Shown here piece after piece: positions 46,674 to 55,351 of a stretch of 64,000 nt of DNA. The translations under genes and the position numbers were made by a program. The stretch comes from Burkholderia dolosa (GTDB lineage: Bacteria > Pseudomonadota > Gammaproteobacteria > Burkholderiales > Burkholderiaceae), in contig NZ_CABVPR010000019.1 of assembly GCF_902499135.1 (NCBI RefSeq), forward strand, positions 25,594 through 89,593, given 5' to 3'. The notes beneath the pieces are model-generated. The model had not been told where the DNA came from, did no database searches, and saw only the letters and a list, made by a program, of their open reading frames with translations. Position 1 is the stretch's first letter. The number at the start of each line of letters is the position of its first letter.

Positions 46674-47657
46674 ATGACCGAGAAAACTTCCGCTTCGCCC
46701 GCTGCTGGCGGGTCTGCGCGCGTTCAGGCGGTGCCGCTGGACGGCGCCGGCTACCGTTTCGAGCTGATGGAAACCTTCGTGCGCATAGTCGAGGCCGGCA
46801 GCCTGTCGGCCGCGGCCGCGCAGTTGCACACGACGCAGCCGACCATCAGCCGCCGGCTGCAGGCGCTCGAACGCTCGCTCGGCATGCGGCTGCTGCAGCG
46901 GACGACACATGCGATGCGGCTGACGGTCGACGGCGAGCGCTGCTTCACGCGCGCGAAGGAACTGCTCGCGCACTGGGCGGCGTTCGAGGCCGATCTGCGC
47001 GGCGCGCAGGAGGAGCCGGACGGGCTGCTGCGTGTCGCCGTGCCGCATGCGTTCGGGCAGGAGCGCTTCGTCGCGCCGCTCGCGCAGTTTCTGCGCGACT
47101 ATCCGCGCGTGTCGGTCGAATGGCTGCTGCAGGACGACGTGCGCGATTTCGTCGGCAGCGGGATCGACTGCGCGATCCAGGTCGGCGAGCCGACCGATCC
47201 GGGCGTCGTCGCGATCCGGCTGACGAAGGTGCCGCGCTTCGTCGTCGCTGCGCCGTCGGTGCTGAACGGCGCGGACGTGCCGGCCGATCCGGACGCGCTC
47301 GCCGCGTTGCCGTGGCTCGCGCTGCGCACGTACTACCGGACCGAGCTGACGCTCACGCACGCCGTCACCGGCGACACGCGGCGCATCGCGATCCGTCCGC
47401 GCATCACGACCGCGAACCTGTACGCGCTGCGCAGCGCGGCGCTGCTGGGCGTCGGCGCGTGCGTCGGGTCGTCGTGGATGCTCGCCGATCATCTCGCGCG
47501 CGGCGAACTCGTGCATCTCGCGCCGGACTGGCAAGCCGCGCCGCTGCCGGTCTACATCACGTATCCGCACGCGCAGTTCTATCCGTCGCGGCTCGTGCGG
47601 TTCGTCGCGATGATGCGCGACGCGGTGCCGGCGCTCGTCGAAGGGCGCGACGTGTAG
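46674..47657 (+). CDS. LysR family transcriptional regulator
   Basis: 327 aa from ATG 46674; the in-frame ATG at 46638 falls in poorer sequence. The N-terminal winged helix-turn-helix (FELMETFVRIVEAGSLSAAAAQLHTTQPTISRRLQALE) starts near residue 31, followed by a periplasmic-binding-like effector domain. About 100 bp separate it from the divergent MFS gene, its likely target. Confidence 0.88.
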   Translation: MTEKTSASPAAGGSARVQAVPLDGAGYRFELMETFVRIVEAGSLSAAAAQLHTTQPTISRRLQALERSLGMRLLQRTTHAMRLTVDGERCFTRAKELLAHWAAFEADLRGAQEEPDGLLRVAVPHAFGQERFVAPLAQFLRDYPRVSVEWLLQDDVRDFVGSGIDCAIQVGEPTDPGVVAIRLTKVPRFVVAAPSVLNGADVPADPDALAALPWLALRTYYRTELTLTHAVTGDTRRIAIRPRITTANLYALRSAALLGVGACVGSSWMLADHLARGELVHLAPDWQAAPLPVYITYPHAQFYPSRLVRFVAMMRDAVPALVEGRDV

Positions 47658-47724
47658 CGAAGCGGGGCCTGCCCGCAGCCGTGTCGCGCCGCGCCGCTCC
47701 ACGTCGACGCGTGCGCGGCCGCGG

Positions 47725-48363
47725 TCAGCCGCGGCGGATGCCTTCCGGAAGCGTGCTGATGCGGCGTACCTCCGGCGAATCGAGCCACGCGCGAGACGTC
47801 GCGCAGTCGACGAACATGTCGGTCGCGTCCTCGCCCCAGAACAGATCGCCGTCGAGCTCGAAGGTCGGCACGCCGAACACGCCGTGCGCGATCGCGCGGT
47901 CCGTGTTCGCACGCAGCGCGTCCTTCACCGGCTGCGCGTCGACGGCCGTTACGCCTTCGGGAAAGCCGACCGCTTCGCACAGCGCGGCGAAACCGTCCGG
48001 CGTCGCGACGTCCTGCCCGTCGCGCCAGATGTGCCGGAAGATCCGCCGGATCGCGTCCATCGAGCCGCCCATCGCGATCGCGAGCCGCAGCGGCCGGATC
48101 GGATTGAACGGATGCGCGGGCGGCATCCGGAACGGAATGCCGAGCTTGTCCGCGCGGTATTGCGCGTGACGATAGGTGAAGACGCGCTTCGCGGCGATCT
48201 CGGCCGGCGCCTTCTGCCCCCAGTGCGCGAGCAGCGCGCCGAGCACGATCGGCGCCGGCTCGAAGGCCGCGGCCGGCGGCAGCCGGTCGAACCGTTCCTG
48301 CTGCAGATACGCGAACGGCGAAACGAAATCGAAGTACCACGTTGCGGTGCGCGCGGCGTTCAT
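47725..48363 (-). CDS. 2-hydroxychromene-2-carboxylate isomerase (DsbA/GST-kappa fold)
   Basis: 212 aa. Thioredoxin-like fold with the catalytic Ser in FDFVSPFAYL and GVFGVPTFELDGDLFWGED. Enzymes of this family isomerise 2-hydroxychromene-2-carboxylate in naphthalene breakdown with glutathione. No naphthalene genes are nearby, so the natural substrate may differ. Confidence 0.85.
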   Translation of the reverse strand: MNAARTATWYFDFVSPFAYLQQERFDRLPPAAAFEPAPIVLGALLAHWGQKAPAEIAAKRVFTYRHAQYRADKLGIPFRMPPAHPFNPIRPLRLAIAMGGSMDAIRRIFRHIWRDGQDVATPDGFAALCEAVGFPEGVTAVDAQPVKDALRANTDRAIAHGVFGVPTFELDGDLFWGEDATDMFVDCATSRAWLDSPEVRRISTLPEGIRRG

Positions 48364-48612
48364 CGCGATGTCCCCTCGTGCATGTCCGGTTGAATGGCGG
48401 CGGCGCTGCGTCGTGCGACGCGACGCGCGGTGCGTGCGACGGCGGCCAGTGTCGCATGCAGGCGCGTTTGCGCTGGCGCGAGCCGGCTGCTGCGCAGGCT
48501 GCGACACGGCCGCGACGCTCGACAGGGGCGCGTCGCCCGTTCGACCGGCACGACTTCCGCCCGCGGCTGCGAGTCGCTTCCGTGACGCGCGTTATTCCAG
48601 ATCGGCCGGCGT

Positions 48613-49095
48613 TCAGCCGGCCTCCGATTCGACCAGCGCCGCCAGTTTCGCAAGCGCCATGCGCCAGCCGTTCTCGTTGTCCGCGGCCGGCACACCGGGC
48701 GGCACGCCGTCGTGCACCGCATCGACGCGCGTGCCGCCCGCTTCGTCGGACAGCGTGATCGTGACCGTCATCGCGCCGCGCAGCATCGGATCGTCGGTCT
48801 CGAACACGTCGATCTCGACGATCCGCTCGTTCGGCACGAGCGTCACGAAGCGGCCATGGTACGTATCGGTGTGCGTGGTGGTCTTGCCGGTGCCGGCCGA
48901 CGGCTCGTCGTAGCTCAGCGACACGCGCAGCGCGCCGCCTTCGCGCGCATCGAGCGCATGTACGCGGCACGTCATGCCGTCAGGCACCTTCCATCGCTCG
49001 ACCGCGTGCGGATCGAGCAGCGCGCGGTAGACGCGCGAACGCGGCGCGTTCAGGTGCCGGCTGACGCGGGTCGAATGCGTGTGCATGTGCAGCAT
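48613..49095 (-). CDS. SRPBCC (AHSA1-like) family protein
   Basis: 160 aa, start at 49095 with AGGAGGCGACC upstream. A Bet v1-like START fold (RHLNAPRSRVYRALLDPHAVERWKVPDG, ending WRMALAKLAALVE) suggests binding of a small hydrophobic ligand. It lies third in an apparent ArsR-SRPBCC-SRPBCC operon (111 bp after the second gene). Function unknown. Confidence 0.83.
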   Translation of the reverse strand: MLHMHTHSTRVSRHLNAPRSRVYRALLDPHAVERWKVPDGMTCRVHALDAREGGALRVSLSYDEPSAGTGKTTTHTDTYHGRFVTLVPNERIVEIDVFETDDPMLRGAMTVTITLSDEAGGTRVDAVHDGVPPGVPAADNENGWRMALAKLAALVESEAG

Positions 49096-49206
49096 GGTCG
49101 CCTCCTGCGCAGTGCGCGCGGCGGCGGCGCCGGATGCCGGCGCGCCGTCGCGGTCCGTTCAGGAATCGTAGGCGCGGCGGCCGGCGCATGCAACGTGCGG
49201 CCGCGG

Positions 49207-49692
49207 TCAGCGCAGCGTCGCGGCCAAGTCGTCGAGCTGCGTGATGCAGATGTTCCAGCCGTCGAAGAAGCCGAGCGCCTCGTGCCGCTCGCGCGTCGCG
49301 GCGTCCGGATGCATTACGCGTGCCTCGTAGCGGCAGCCGGCTTCGTCGTCGGCCATCGTGACGATCGCCGTGAAGCCGAGCCACGGCACCTGCGGCCGCC
49401 ATCCGCCGCCGAGCATCGACGTAAACGCGATGCGCGACTCCGGCACGATTTCGAGAAAGCAGCCGGGATTGTCGCTCGTGCCGCCGTCCGGGCCGCGCAT
49501 GAACGTGTGGAACGCGCCGCCCGCGCGCAGCTCGAACGCGCGCACTTCGGTCGTCCACGGCTTCGGGCACCACCATTCCTTCAGCAGCTGCGGGTCGGTC
49601 CACGCGCGCCACAGCGCGGAGCGCGGTGCGCGCAGCGTGCGCGTGATGACGAGATCGTCGGCTTCAGCGGGTTCGACGTGGCTTGCTGACAT
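49207..49692 (-). CDS. SRPBCC (AHSA1-like) family protein
   Basis: 161 aa. Same Bet v1-like fold as its downstream neighbour (TRTLRAPRSALWRAWTDPQLLKEWWCPK; WNICITQLDDLA). The start overlaps the ArsR gene by 29 bp, so translation is probably coupled. ArsR paired with such proteins is common in proteobacteria, with unclear role. The two copies here may be a gene duplication. Confidence 0.85.
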   Translation of the reverse strand: MSASHVEPAEADDLVITRTLRAPRSALWRAWTDPQLLKEWWCPKPWTTEVRAFELRAGGAFHTFMRGPDGGTSDNPGCFLEIVPESRIAFTSMLGGGWRPQVPWLGFTAIVTMADDEAGCRYEARVMHPDAATRERHEALGFFDGWNICITQLDDLAATLR

Positions 49693-50032
49693 GCGCTTGC
49701 TCCTCCAGGTGACGGCGTTCGACGAATTCGACGAGACGATCGGACCGCGCTTCCCACAGCGCGCGCTGCGCGGCGAGCCACTGCTCGGCCTCGGTCAGGC
49801 GGCTGCCGACCAGCTCGCAGGTGCGCGAGCGGCCGGCTTTGCGTGTGCGCACGAGACCGCTGCGCTCCAGCACGGCGACATGCTTCATGAACGACGGCAG
49901 CGCCATATCGAACGGCGCGGCCAGCGCGGACACGGTGCGCTCGCCGCTGCCGAGCGCGCTGACAATTGCGCAGCGCGTCGGATCGGCCAGCGCGTGGAAA
50001 ACGTCGGTGATGCCGGGTTGAAAGTTAGCCAT
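49664..50032 (-). CDS. ArsR family transcriptional regulator
   Basis: 122 aa; the start at 50032 opens MANFQPGITDVFHALADPTRCAIV. Winged helix-turn-helix (ERTVSALAAPFDMALPSFMKHVAVLERSGLV); no metal-binding ELCVCDL motif, so it is not a metal sensor of the ArsR type. First gene of ArsR-SRPBCC-SRPBCC. A TTAGCC/GGCTAA palindrome covers its start codon and the -10 is only ten bases upstream, so the mRNA is probably leaderless and autorepressed. Confidence 0.88.
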   Translation of the reverse strand: MANFQPGITDVFHALADPTRCAIVSALGSGERTVSALAAPFDMALPSFMKHVAVLERSGLVRTRKAGRSRTCELVGSRLTEAEQWLAAQRALWEARSDRLVEFVERRHLEEQAHVSKPRRTR

Positions 50033-50045
50033 GCGGCTAAGTATA
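50025..50045 (-). promoter_or_regulatory. ArsR operator over start codon with adjacent -10
   Basis: TTAGCC-ATGC-GGCTAA at 50025-50040 is a perfect 6-bp inverted repeat that includes the arsR start codon. TATACT (minus strand) at 50040-50045 would give a transcription start within about one base of the ATG, so a leaderless mRNA. Confidence 0.65.
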
Positions 50046-50196
50046 GGCGATGCAGCGGGAATTTTCATCGCGTAGCATGAGGGCGGCTGCACGCGCCGGC
50101 CGCCGTTGCGCATGCAACGGCGATGCATCGGCGTGCTGTCCGAAGCGCGCGCGTCGAGCGAACGCGCGCTGCACGACCGATCCGGATGGAGACCGC

Positions 50197-50727
50197 ATGA
50201 CCGAACCCGTTACCGTGCGCCGCGTCGACGCGAGCGAAGCGATGCACTGCGTCGACGCGCTGGCCGACGTGCTGATCGACTGCGTCGAGGGCGGCGCGTC
50301 CGTCAGTTTCATGTTGCCGATCGAGCGGTCGACCGCCGTCGCGTTCTGGACGCGCGTCGCCGAAGGCGTCGCGAACCGCGAGCGCATCCTGCTGGTGGTC
50401 GAAGACGCCGCGGGGCGGATCGTCGGCACCGTGCAGGTCGTGACCGCGCAGCCGGAAAACCAGCCGCATCGCGCGGACATCGCGAAGATGCTCGTGTCGC
50501 GGCATGCGCGCCGGCAGGGAATCGCGGCGCGGTTGATGGCCGCGGCCGACGCGGCCGCGCGCGATGCCGGCAAGACGGTGCTGGTGCTCGACACGGTGAC
50601 GGGCGGCGACGCCGAACGGCTTTACGAGCGCGCGGGATGGCAGCGCGTCGGCGTCGTGCCGAACTACGCGCTGATGCCCGACGGCACGCTGTGCGCGACG
50701 ACGTTTTTTCACAAGCAGCTTGCGTAG
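50197..50727 (+). CDS. GNAT family N-acetyltransferase
   Basis: 176 aa from ATG 50197 (GGATGGAGACCGC upstream). GNAT signature with LVVEDAAGRIVGTVQVV, the acetyl-CoA loop VSRHARRQGIAARLM and the C-terminal LYERAGWQRVG. Resembles acetyltransferases of tabtoxin/PhinothricinAT-like type, but the substrate is unknown. Divergent from the ArsR operon and immediately upstream of a metallopeptidase-like gene. Confidence 0.86.
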   Translation: MTEPVTVRRVDASEAMHCVDALADVLIDCVEGGASVSFMLPIERSTAVAFWTRVAEGVANRERILLVVEDAAGRIVGTVQVVTAQPENQPHRADIAKMLVSRHARRQGIAARLMAAADAAARDAGKTVLVLDTVTGGDAERLYERAGWQRVGVVPNYALMPDGTLCATTFFHKQLA

Positions 50728-50802
50728 GCGGTGCTGCGCTTTCTGCACGACCGGCCTGCGCGCGGACCGGCATCGGCGGTGCGTCGGCCGGACGGTTCGC
50801 CG

Positions 50803-51396
50803 ATGCGACGTCGTTCGCCCGTCCGTACGCGTGTCGCGCTGACCTGCGCCGGCGTGCTGATCGCGCTGCCGACCGTGGCGTATGGGGTCGTCAAGCCGCT
50901 GCGCGTCGTTGCGCCTGCGCTGGTTCCCGACGTCACGTGCCCGCGCGCCGGCATCTGCATCGACGATTCGACGAAGCTCGACGCCGCGCAGCGGCTGTAC
51001 CGCGACGGCTATGCGCGCGCGGCTGCGGCCGTCGGTCCGTTTCACGCGGCGCCGCACGTCGTGTTCTGCTCGACGCGCACATGTGCGGACGCGTTCGGCC
51101 TCGGCGAACGCGCGGCGCTGACGCTCGGGAATGTCGGCGTCGCGATCGCGCCGCGCGGATGGCACACGTATTTCGTCGTGCACGAGCTGATTCATCACCG
51201 GCAGGCGGAAGTGCTCGGCAACGTCGCCGTGATGACGAAGCCGCGATGGCTGATCGAAGGAATGGCGTATTCGCTGAGCGACGATCCGCGCGAGCCGCTG
51301 AAGGAGCCGTTCGAGTCGTGGCGAGCGCGCTTCGCCGGATGGCGGGCGGCGCTCGGCGCGCAGCCGCTGTGGGATGCGGCACGCGCGGTGGAGTAG
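50803..51396 (+). CDS. Membrane-anchored HExxH metallopeptidase-like protein
   Basis: 197 aa from ATG 50803; a GTG at 50731, three bases after the GNAT stop, is an alternative start adding 24 residues that look poorly coding. One membrane helix (VALTCAGVLIALPTVAYGVV) precedes an extracytoplasmic domain with the zinc motif HELIHH and a downstream Glu in PRWLIEGMAYSLSD, the gluzincin arrangement. Two Cys pairs (CPRAGIC, CSTRTC) suggest disulfides. Substrate unknown. Confidence 0.7.
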   Translation: MRRRSPVRTRVALTCAGVLIALPTVAYGVVKPLRVVAPALVPDVTCPRAGICIDDSTKLDAAQRLYRDGYARAAAAVGPFHAAPHVVFCSTRTCADAFGLGERAALTLGNVGVAIAPRGWHTYFVVHELIHHRQAEVLGNVAVMTKPRWLIEGMAYSLSDDPREPLKEPFESWRARFAGWRAALGAQPLWDAARAVE

Positions 51397-51526
51397 CCGC
51401 GCGGCGATCGCGTCGTTCGTGCGTTGCGGCTGGGTCAGGCGGCCGCGTCAGCAGCCCGCTGCGTCCCGTCCGCCCACTCGACTGCCGCCGCAGCCGGCAC
51501 AGACACCGATGTTCGCGTGATGCCGC

Positions 51527-52117
51527 CTACGCCTGCGCCGACGCAGCCGGATCGCCGATCCCGTCGACGAGCGCGTGCCGCGCCGCGTCGAGAATCTCGT
51601 CGGCCAGCGCTGCATCGGTGCCGGCGATCGCGCGCGACAGCACGAGCGCACCGACCATCTGGCTGAATACCGCGATCGTGTCGCGACGTGCATCCGCATG
51701 CGCGGTGCCGTCCGCGGCGACCAGACGTTCGAGCCGCTCGAGATACGCGGCCAGCCCGCGCGCGTAGCACGCGCGCGCCGCGTCGGTGAGCCGCGGCGCA
51801 TCGCCCGCGAAGCCGGACAGCGGGCAGCCGCCCGCGACGTTGTCGCGATGCGTCGGCGACAGGTAAGCGGCCACTTGCTTGTCGAGACGGTCGGCGGCCG
51901 GCGAGTCGGTGCGGTCCTGCATCGCCTTCTCCATCACCGCCGCGACCAGCGCATCCTTCGATTTGAAGTGGTTGTAGAAGCCGCCCTGCGTGAAGCCGGC
52001 TTCCTTCATCAGCTCCGTCAGCCCGACGGCATCGACGCCGCGCGCGCGGAACAGCCGTTCCGCGGCCGCGACGATCGCGCTGCGGTTCTCGGCAGCCTGC
52101 TGTCTCGATACGCCCAT
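51527..52117 (-). CDS. TetR family transcriptional regulator
   Basis: 196 aa; the start at 52117 has GGGAGGAATCG upstream and beats an ATG at 52162. HTH: RSAIVAAAERLFRARGVDAVGLTELMKEAGFTQGGFYNHFKSKDAL, then a C-terminal effector domain. It diverges from an SDR gene, and two similar palindromes lie between them. Confidence 0.89.
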   Translation of the reverse strand: MGVSRQQAAENRSAIVAAAERLFRARGVDAVGLTELMKEAGFTQGGFYNHFKSKDALVAAVMEKAMQDRTDSPAADRLDKQVAAYLSPTHRDNVAGGCPLSGFAGDAPRLTDAARACYARGLAAYLERLERLVAADGTAHADARRDTIAVFSQMVGALVLSRAIAGTDAALADEILDAARHALVDGIGDPAASAQA

Positions 52118-52159
52118 CGATTCCTCCCTCATTCCGGCAATCGCGTCGATTGGAAAACA

Positions 52160-52233
52160 CAATGGCGATCACCATTGACGTGCGCATGTCGCACTGACAC
52201 AATGCGCGGCAAAGACGATGGTGATCGACATTG
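52160..52233. promoter_or_regulatory. Two TetR-type operators
   Basis: CAATGGCGATCACCATTG (52160-52177) is a perfect 6-bp-arm palindrome; CGATGGTGATCGACATTG (52216-52233) is an imperfect copy. They start 56 bp apart between the divergent TetR and SDR genes. Confidence 0.7.
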
Positions 52234-52456
52234 AGATCAAGTGTAGCCGACTTCGCGCGTCGCGCGAAGCGGCCGGCACGACGACACCGTGGAAATCGAC
52301 CGGCGTCTTCGGCGCCGCGGGCGAGCCGACAACCGGCAACGGAAGGCTGGCCGGCGGTGCAACGGTTCGGTACGCAGTTGCAGCGAGTTTTTCCACCGGA
52401 TCAGGTGCGCGCGACGAGCCGGCGCGCACGCGATTCATCATGCGAAAGGAACGATC

Positions 52457-53161
52457 ATGAAGATCGAAGGTGCTGTCGTTTTCATCACGGGTGCGAACCG
52501 CGGGCTGGGCCTCGAATTCGCGAAGCAGGCGCTCGAAAGGGGCGCGCGGAAGGTCTATGCGGGCGCGCGCGATCCGGCCGCCGTCACGCTGCCGGGCGTC
52601 GTGCCGGTGAAGCTCGACGTGACCGACCCGGCGGCCGTTGCCGCGGCGGCCGACGCGGCGCGCGACGTGACGCTGCTGATCAACAATGCGGGCATCGCGC
52701 GGCTCGGCAGCCTGACCGACGACGGCGCGCCCGACGCATTGCGCGACCACCTCGAAACCAACGTGTTCGGCATGCTCGCGATGTCGCGCGCATTCGCGCC
52801 GGCGCTCGGCCGCCACGGCGGCGGCGCGATCCTGAACGTGCTGTCCGTCGCGAGCTGGGTGAACCGGCCGATTCTGTCCGCGTACGGCGTGTCGAAATCG
52901 GCCGCGTGGGCATTGACCAACGGGCTGCGTCACTCGCTGCGCGAGCAGCGCACGCAGGTCGTCGGGCTGCATGCCGGCTTCATCGACACCGACCTGACGC
53001 GCGGGCTCGACGTGCCGAAGGCGACGCCGGCCGACGTGGTGCGCCAGGCATACGATGCGATCGAAGCGGGTGCGGAGGAAGTGTCGACCGACGAATTCAC
53101 GCGGCAGGTGAAGGCCGCGCTGTCGGCGAGCGTCTATCTGAACGAGGCGGCGCCGCTCTGA
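52457..53161 (+). CDS. Short-chain dehydrogenase/reductase
   Basis: 234 aa, AAAGGAACGATC before the ATG. Classical SDR: cofactor loop GANRGLG, NNAG, catalytic Ser in LSVASW, and YGVSK as the YxxxK motif. NAD(P)-dependent oxidoreductase of unknown substrate, probably controlled by the divergent TetR. Confidence 0.9.
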   Translation: MKIEGAVVFITGANRGLGLEFAKQALERGARKVYAGARDPAAVTLPGVVPVKLDVTDPAAVAAAADAARDVTLLINNAGIARLGSLTDDGAPDALRDHLETNVFGMLAMSRAFAPALGRHGGGAILNVLSVASWVNRPILSAYGVSKSAAWALTNGLRHSLREQRTQVVGLHAGFIDTDLTRGLDVPKATPADVVRQAYDAIEAGAEEVSTDEFTRQVKAALSASVYLNEAAPL

Positions 53162-53173
53162 CGGCGCGCGAGC

Positions 53174-53203
53174 CGCGGGCCCGCCGCAGCGTGCGGGCCC
53201 GCG
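53174..53203. terminator. 10-bp hairpin between convergent SDR and fabV
   Basis: CGCGGGCCCG and CGGGCCCGCG form a perfect stem around a ten-base loop. It sits between two convergent stop codons and likely acts as a bidirectional terminator, though no T-tract is present. Confidence 0.5.
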
Positions 53204-53218
53204 CGACGGCCGGCGCCG

Positions 53219-54421
53219 TCAGGCCGTCGTGTCGATGATCCCCGGGATCTGAACGTCCGGGTTCACGTCCGCGTCGTAGTCGACACCGGCGATCTCGAAG
53301 CCGAACAGCCGCAGGAAGTCGGTCTTGTAGCCGGCGAAGTCGGTCAGCTCGTACAGGTTGTCGTTCGTCACCTGATCCCACAGTTCGACGACCTTCTTCT
53401 GCACCTGCGGATCGAGTTCCTTGTAGTCCGCGCGCAGGCGGCCTTCGTCGTCGACGTGCGGTGCGGCGCCGTACAGGCTGTCCTTGAACAATCCGTACAC
53501 CTGCTCGATGCAGCCTTCGTGCGTGCCGGTTTCCTTCATCACCTTGAACAGCAGCGACAGGTACAGCGGCATCATCGGAATCGCGGAGCTCGCTTGCGTG
53601 ACGACCGCCTTCAGCACCGACACGCGCGCATCGCCGCCGTGCGCGGCCAGCTTGTCGCGGATCGACAGCACCTTCCTGTCGAGATCCTTCTTCGCTTCGC
53701 CGATCGAGCCGTTCCAGTAGATGTCGTGCGTGATCTGCTCGCCGAGATACGTGAACGCGGTCGTCTTCGCGCCGTCGGCCAGCACGCCGGCCGCGTCGAG
53801 CGCGTCGATCCACATCTGCCAGTCCTCGCCGCCCATCACCGCGACGGTGCCGTCGATTTCTTCCTGCGTCGCCGGCTCGAGCACCGTTTCGCGGATCACT
53901 TCCTTGTCGGTGTCGATGCCGCGGAACGACACGGTCTTGCCGATCGGCTTGAGCGTCGAGCTGAGGGTTTCACCCGTCTTCGGATGCGTGCGGCGCGGTG
54001 CCGCGAGGCTGTAGACAACGAGATCGACCTTGCCGAGATCCTGCTTGATCGTGTCGATCGTGACCTGCTTGACCTTGTCGGAGAACGCGTCGCCGTTGAT
54101 GCTGCGCGCGTAGAGCCCTTTTTCCTTCGCGAATTTCTCGAACGCCGCGCTGTTGTACCAGCCGGCGGTGCCCGGCTTCGATTCGCTGCCGGCGCGCTCG
54201 AAGAACACGCCGAGCGTGTCGGCGCCGCAGCCGAATGCGGCCGAGATCCGGGCGGCGAGGCCGTAGCCGGTCGACGCGCCGATCACGAGCACCTTTTTCG
54301 GGCCGTTGGCGATCGGGCCGTGCGAAGTCACGTAGTCGATCTGTTCCTTGACGTTGGCCTCGCAGCCGACGGGATGAGTCGTCACGCAGATGAAGCCACG
54401 CACGCGCGGTTTGATGATCAT
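53219..54421 (-). CDS. fabV: Trans-2-enoyl-ACP/CoA reductase FabV
   Basis: 400 aa. SDR-superfamily enoyl reductase of the long FabV type. [21 protein letters not shown] is the NADH-binding part, and the Y-x8-K active site ([10 protein letters not shown]) falls near residues 235-244, as in the well-studied B. mallei enzyme. It carries out the last step of fatty acid elongation and is naturally resistant to triclosan. Standalone gene. Confidence 0.95.
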   Translation of the reverse strand: MIIKPRVRGFICVTTHPVGCEANVKEQIDYVTSHGPIANGPKKVLVIGASTGYGLAARISAAFGCGADTLGVFFERAGSESKPGTAGWYNSAAFEKFAKEKGLYARSINGDAFSDKVKQVTIDTIKQDLGKVDLVVYSLAAPRRTHPKTGETLSSTLKPIGKTVSFRGIDTDKEVIRETVLEPATQEEIDGTVAVMGGEDWQMWIDALDAAGVLADGAKTTAFTYLGEQITHDIYWNGSIGEAKKDLDRKVLSIRDKLAAHGGDARVSVLKAVVTQASSAIPMMPLYLSLLFKVMKETGTHEGCIEQVYGLFKDSLYGAAPHVDDEGRLRADYKELDPQVQKKVVELWDQVTNDNLYELTDFAGYKTDFLRLFGFEIAGVDYDADVNPDVQIPGIIDTTA

Positions 54422-54670
54422 GGGAACCTCTTGTCTGAAAGGCGGAGACGGCCTGAAAACGGAAAAATCCCGCGCATTGTAAAGGAAGCGGGCGACGGCG
54501 GCGGCGATCGCAGGCCGTCCGCCGTCCGCCGCGCGGCGGACGGCGTTTCGTCGGCGCGCCGCGTTCGGCGGTCCTGTCGTTTGCCGCGCGCTCGTGTATA
54601 AATTCGCGTGAGCGCGTTCGGGCGCATCGTGCGGCCGGACGCTCCGCATCCCGACCCGCAAGGAGCCCGC

Positions 54671-55294
54671 ATGCTGCAGATTCTCGGCAAGATCCCGTCC
54701 ATCAACGTGCGCAAGGTGCTGTGGCTGTGCACCGAACTGAACCTGCCGTTCGAACGCGAAGACTGGGGCGCGGGCTTCCGGGCGACGAACGACCCGGCCT
54801 ATCTCGCGCTGAATCCGAACGGGCTCGTGCCCGTCATCAAGGACGGCGACTTCGTGCTGTGGGAATCCAACACGATCATCCGCTATCTCGCGAACCGCTA
54901 CGGCGGCGATGCGCTGTATCCGGCCGAGCCGCAGGCGCGCGCACGCGTCGACCAGTGGATCGACTGGCAGGCGTCCGACCTGAACCGCGCGTGGATCGGC
55001 GCGTTCCTCGGCCTCGTGCGGAAATCGCCCGATCATCAGGATCCGGCGGCGATCGCGCGATCGATTGCGGAATGGACGAAGCACATGCGCGTGCTGAACG
55101 CGCAACTCGATGCGACCGGCGCGTTCGTGGCCGGCGACACCTTCACGCTCGCCGACATCCCGATCGGCCTGTCGGTGAACCGCTGGTTCGGCACGCCGTT
55201 CGAGCGGCCCGATCTTCCGGCGGTCGCGCGCTATGCGCAGCGTCTCGCGACGCGCGACGGCTTCAACACGTACGGCGGCAGCGCGAACCCGTGA
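54671..55294 (+). CDS. Glutathione S-transferase
   Basis: 207 aa, AAGGAGCCCGC upstream. GST N-domain ([46 protein letters not shown] with the glutathione-binding Glu-Ser) and helical C-domain ([17 protein letters not shown]). Substrate unknown. Divergent from fabV across 249 bp, in which I saw no distinctive site. Confidence 0.9.
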   Translation: MLQILGKIPSINVRKVLWLCTELNLPFEREDWGAGFRATNDPAYLALNPNGLVPVIKDGDFVLWESNTIIRYLANRYGGDALYPAEPQARARVDQWIDWQASDLNRAWIGAFLGLVRKSPDHQDPAAIARSIAEWTKHMRVLNAQLDATGAFVAGDTFTLADIPIGLSVNRWFGTPFERPDLPAVARYAQRLATRDGFNTYGGSANP

Positions 55295-55351
55295 TGCGGC
55301 ACGCGCGGCGACGCGCGATTCCGCGCTCGGCGCTGCTGCTGCCGACGTCGG

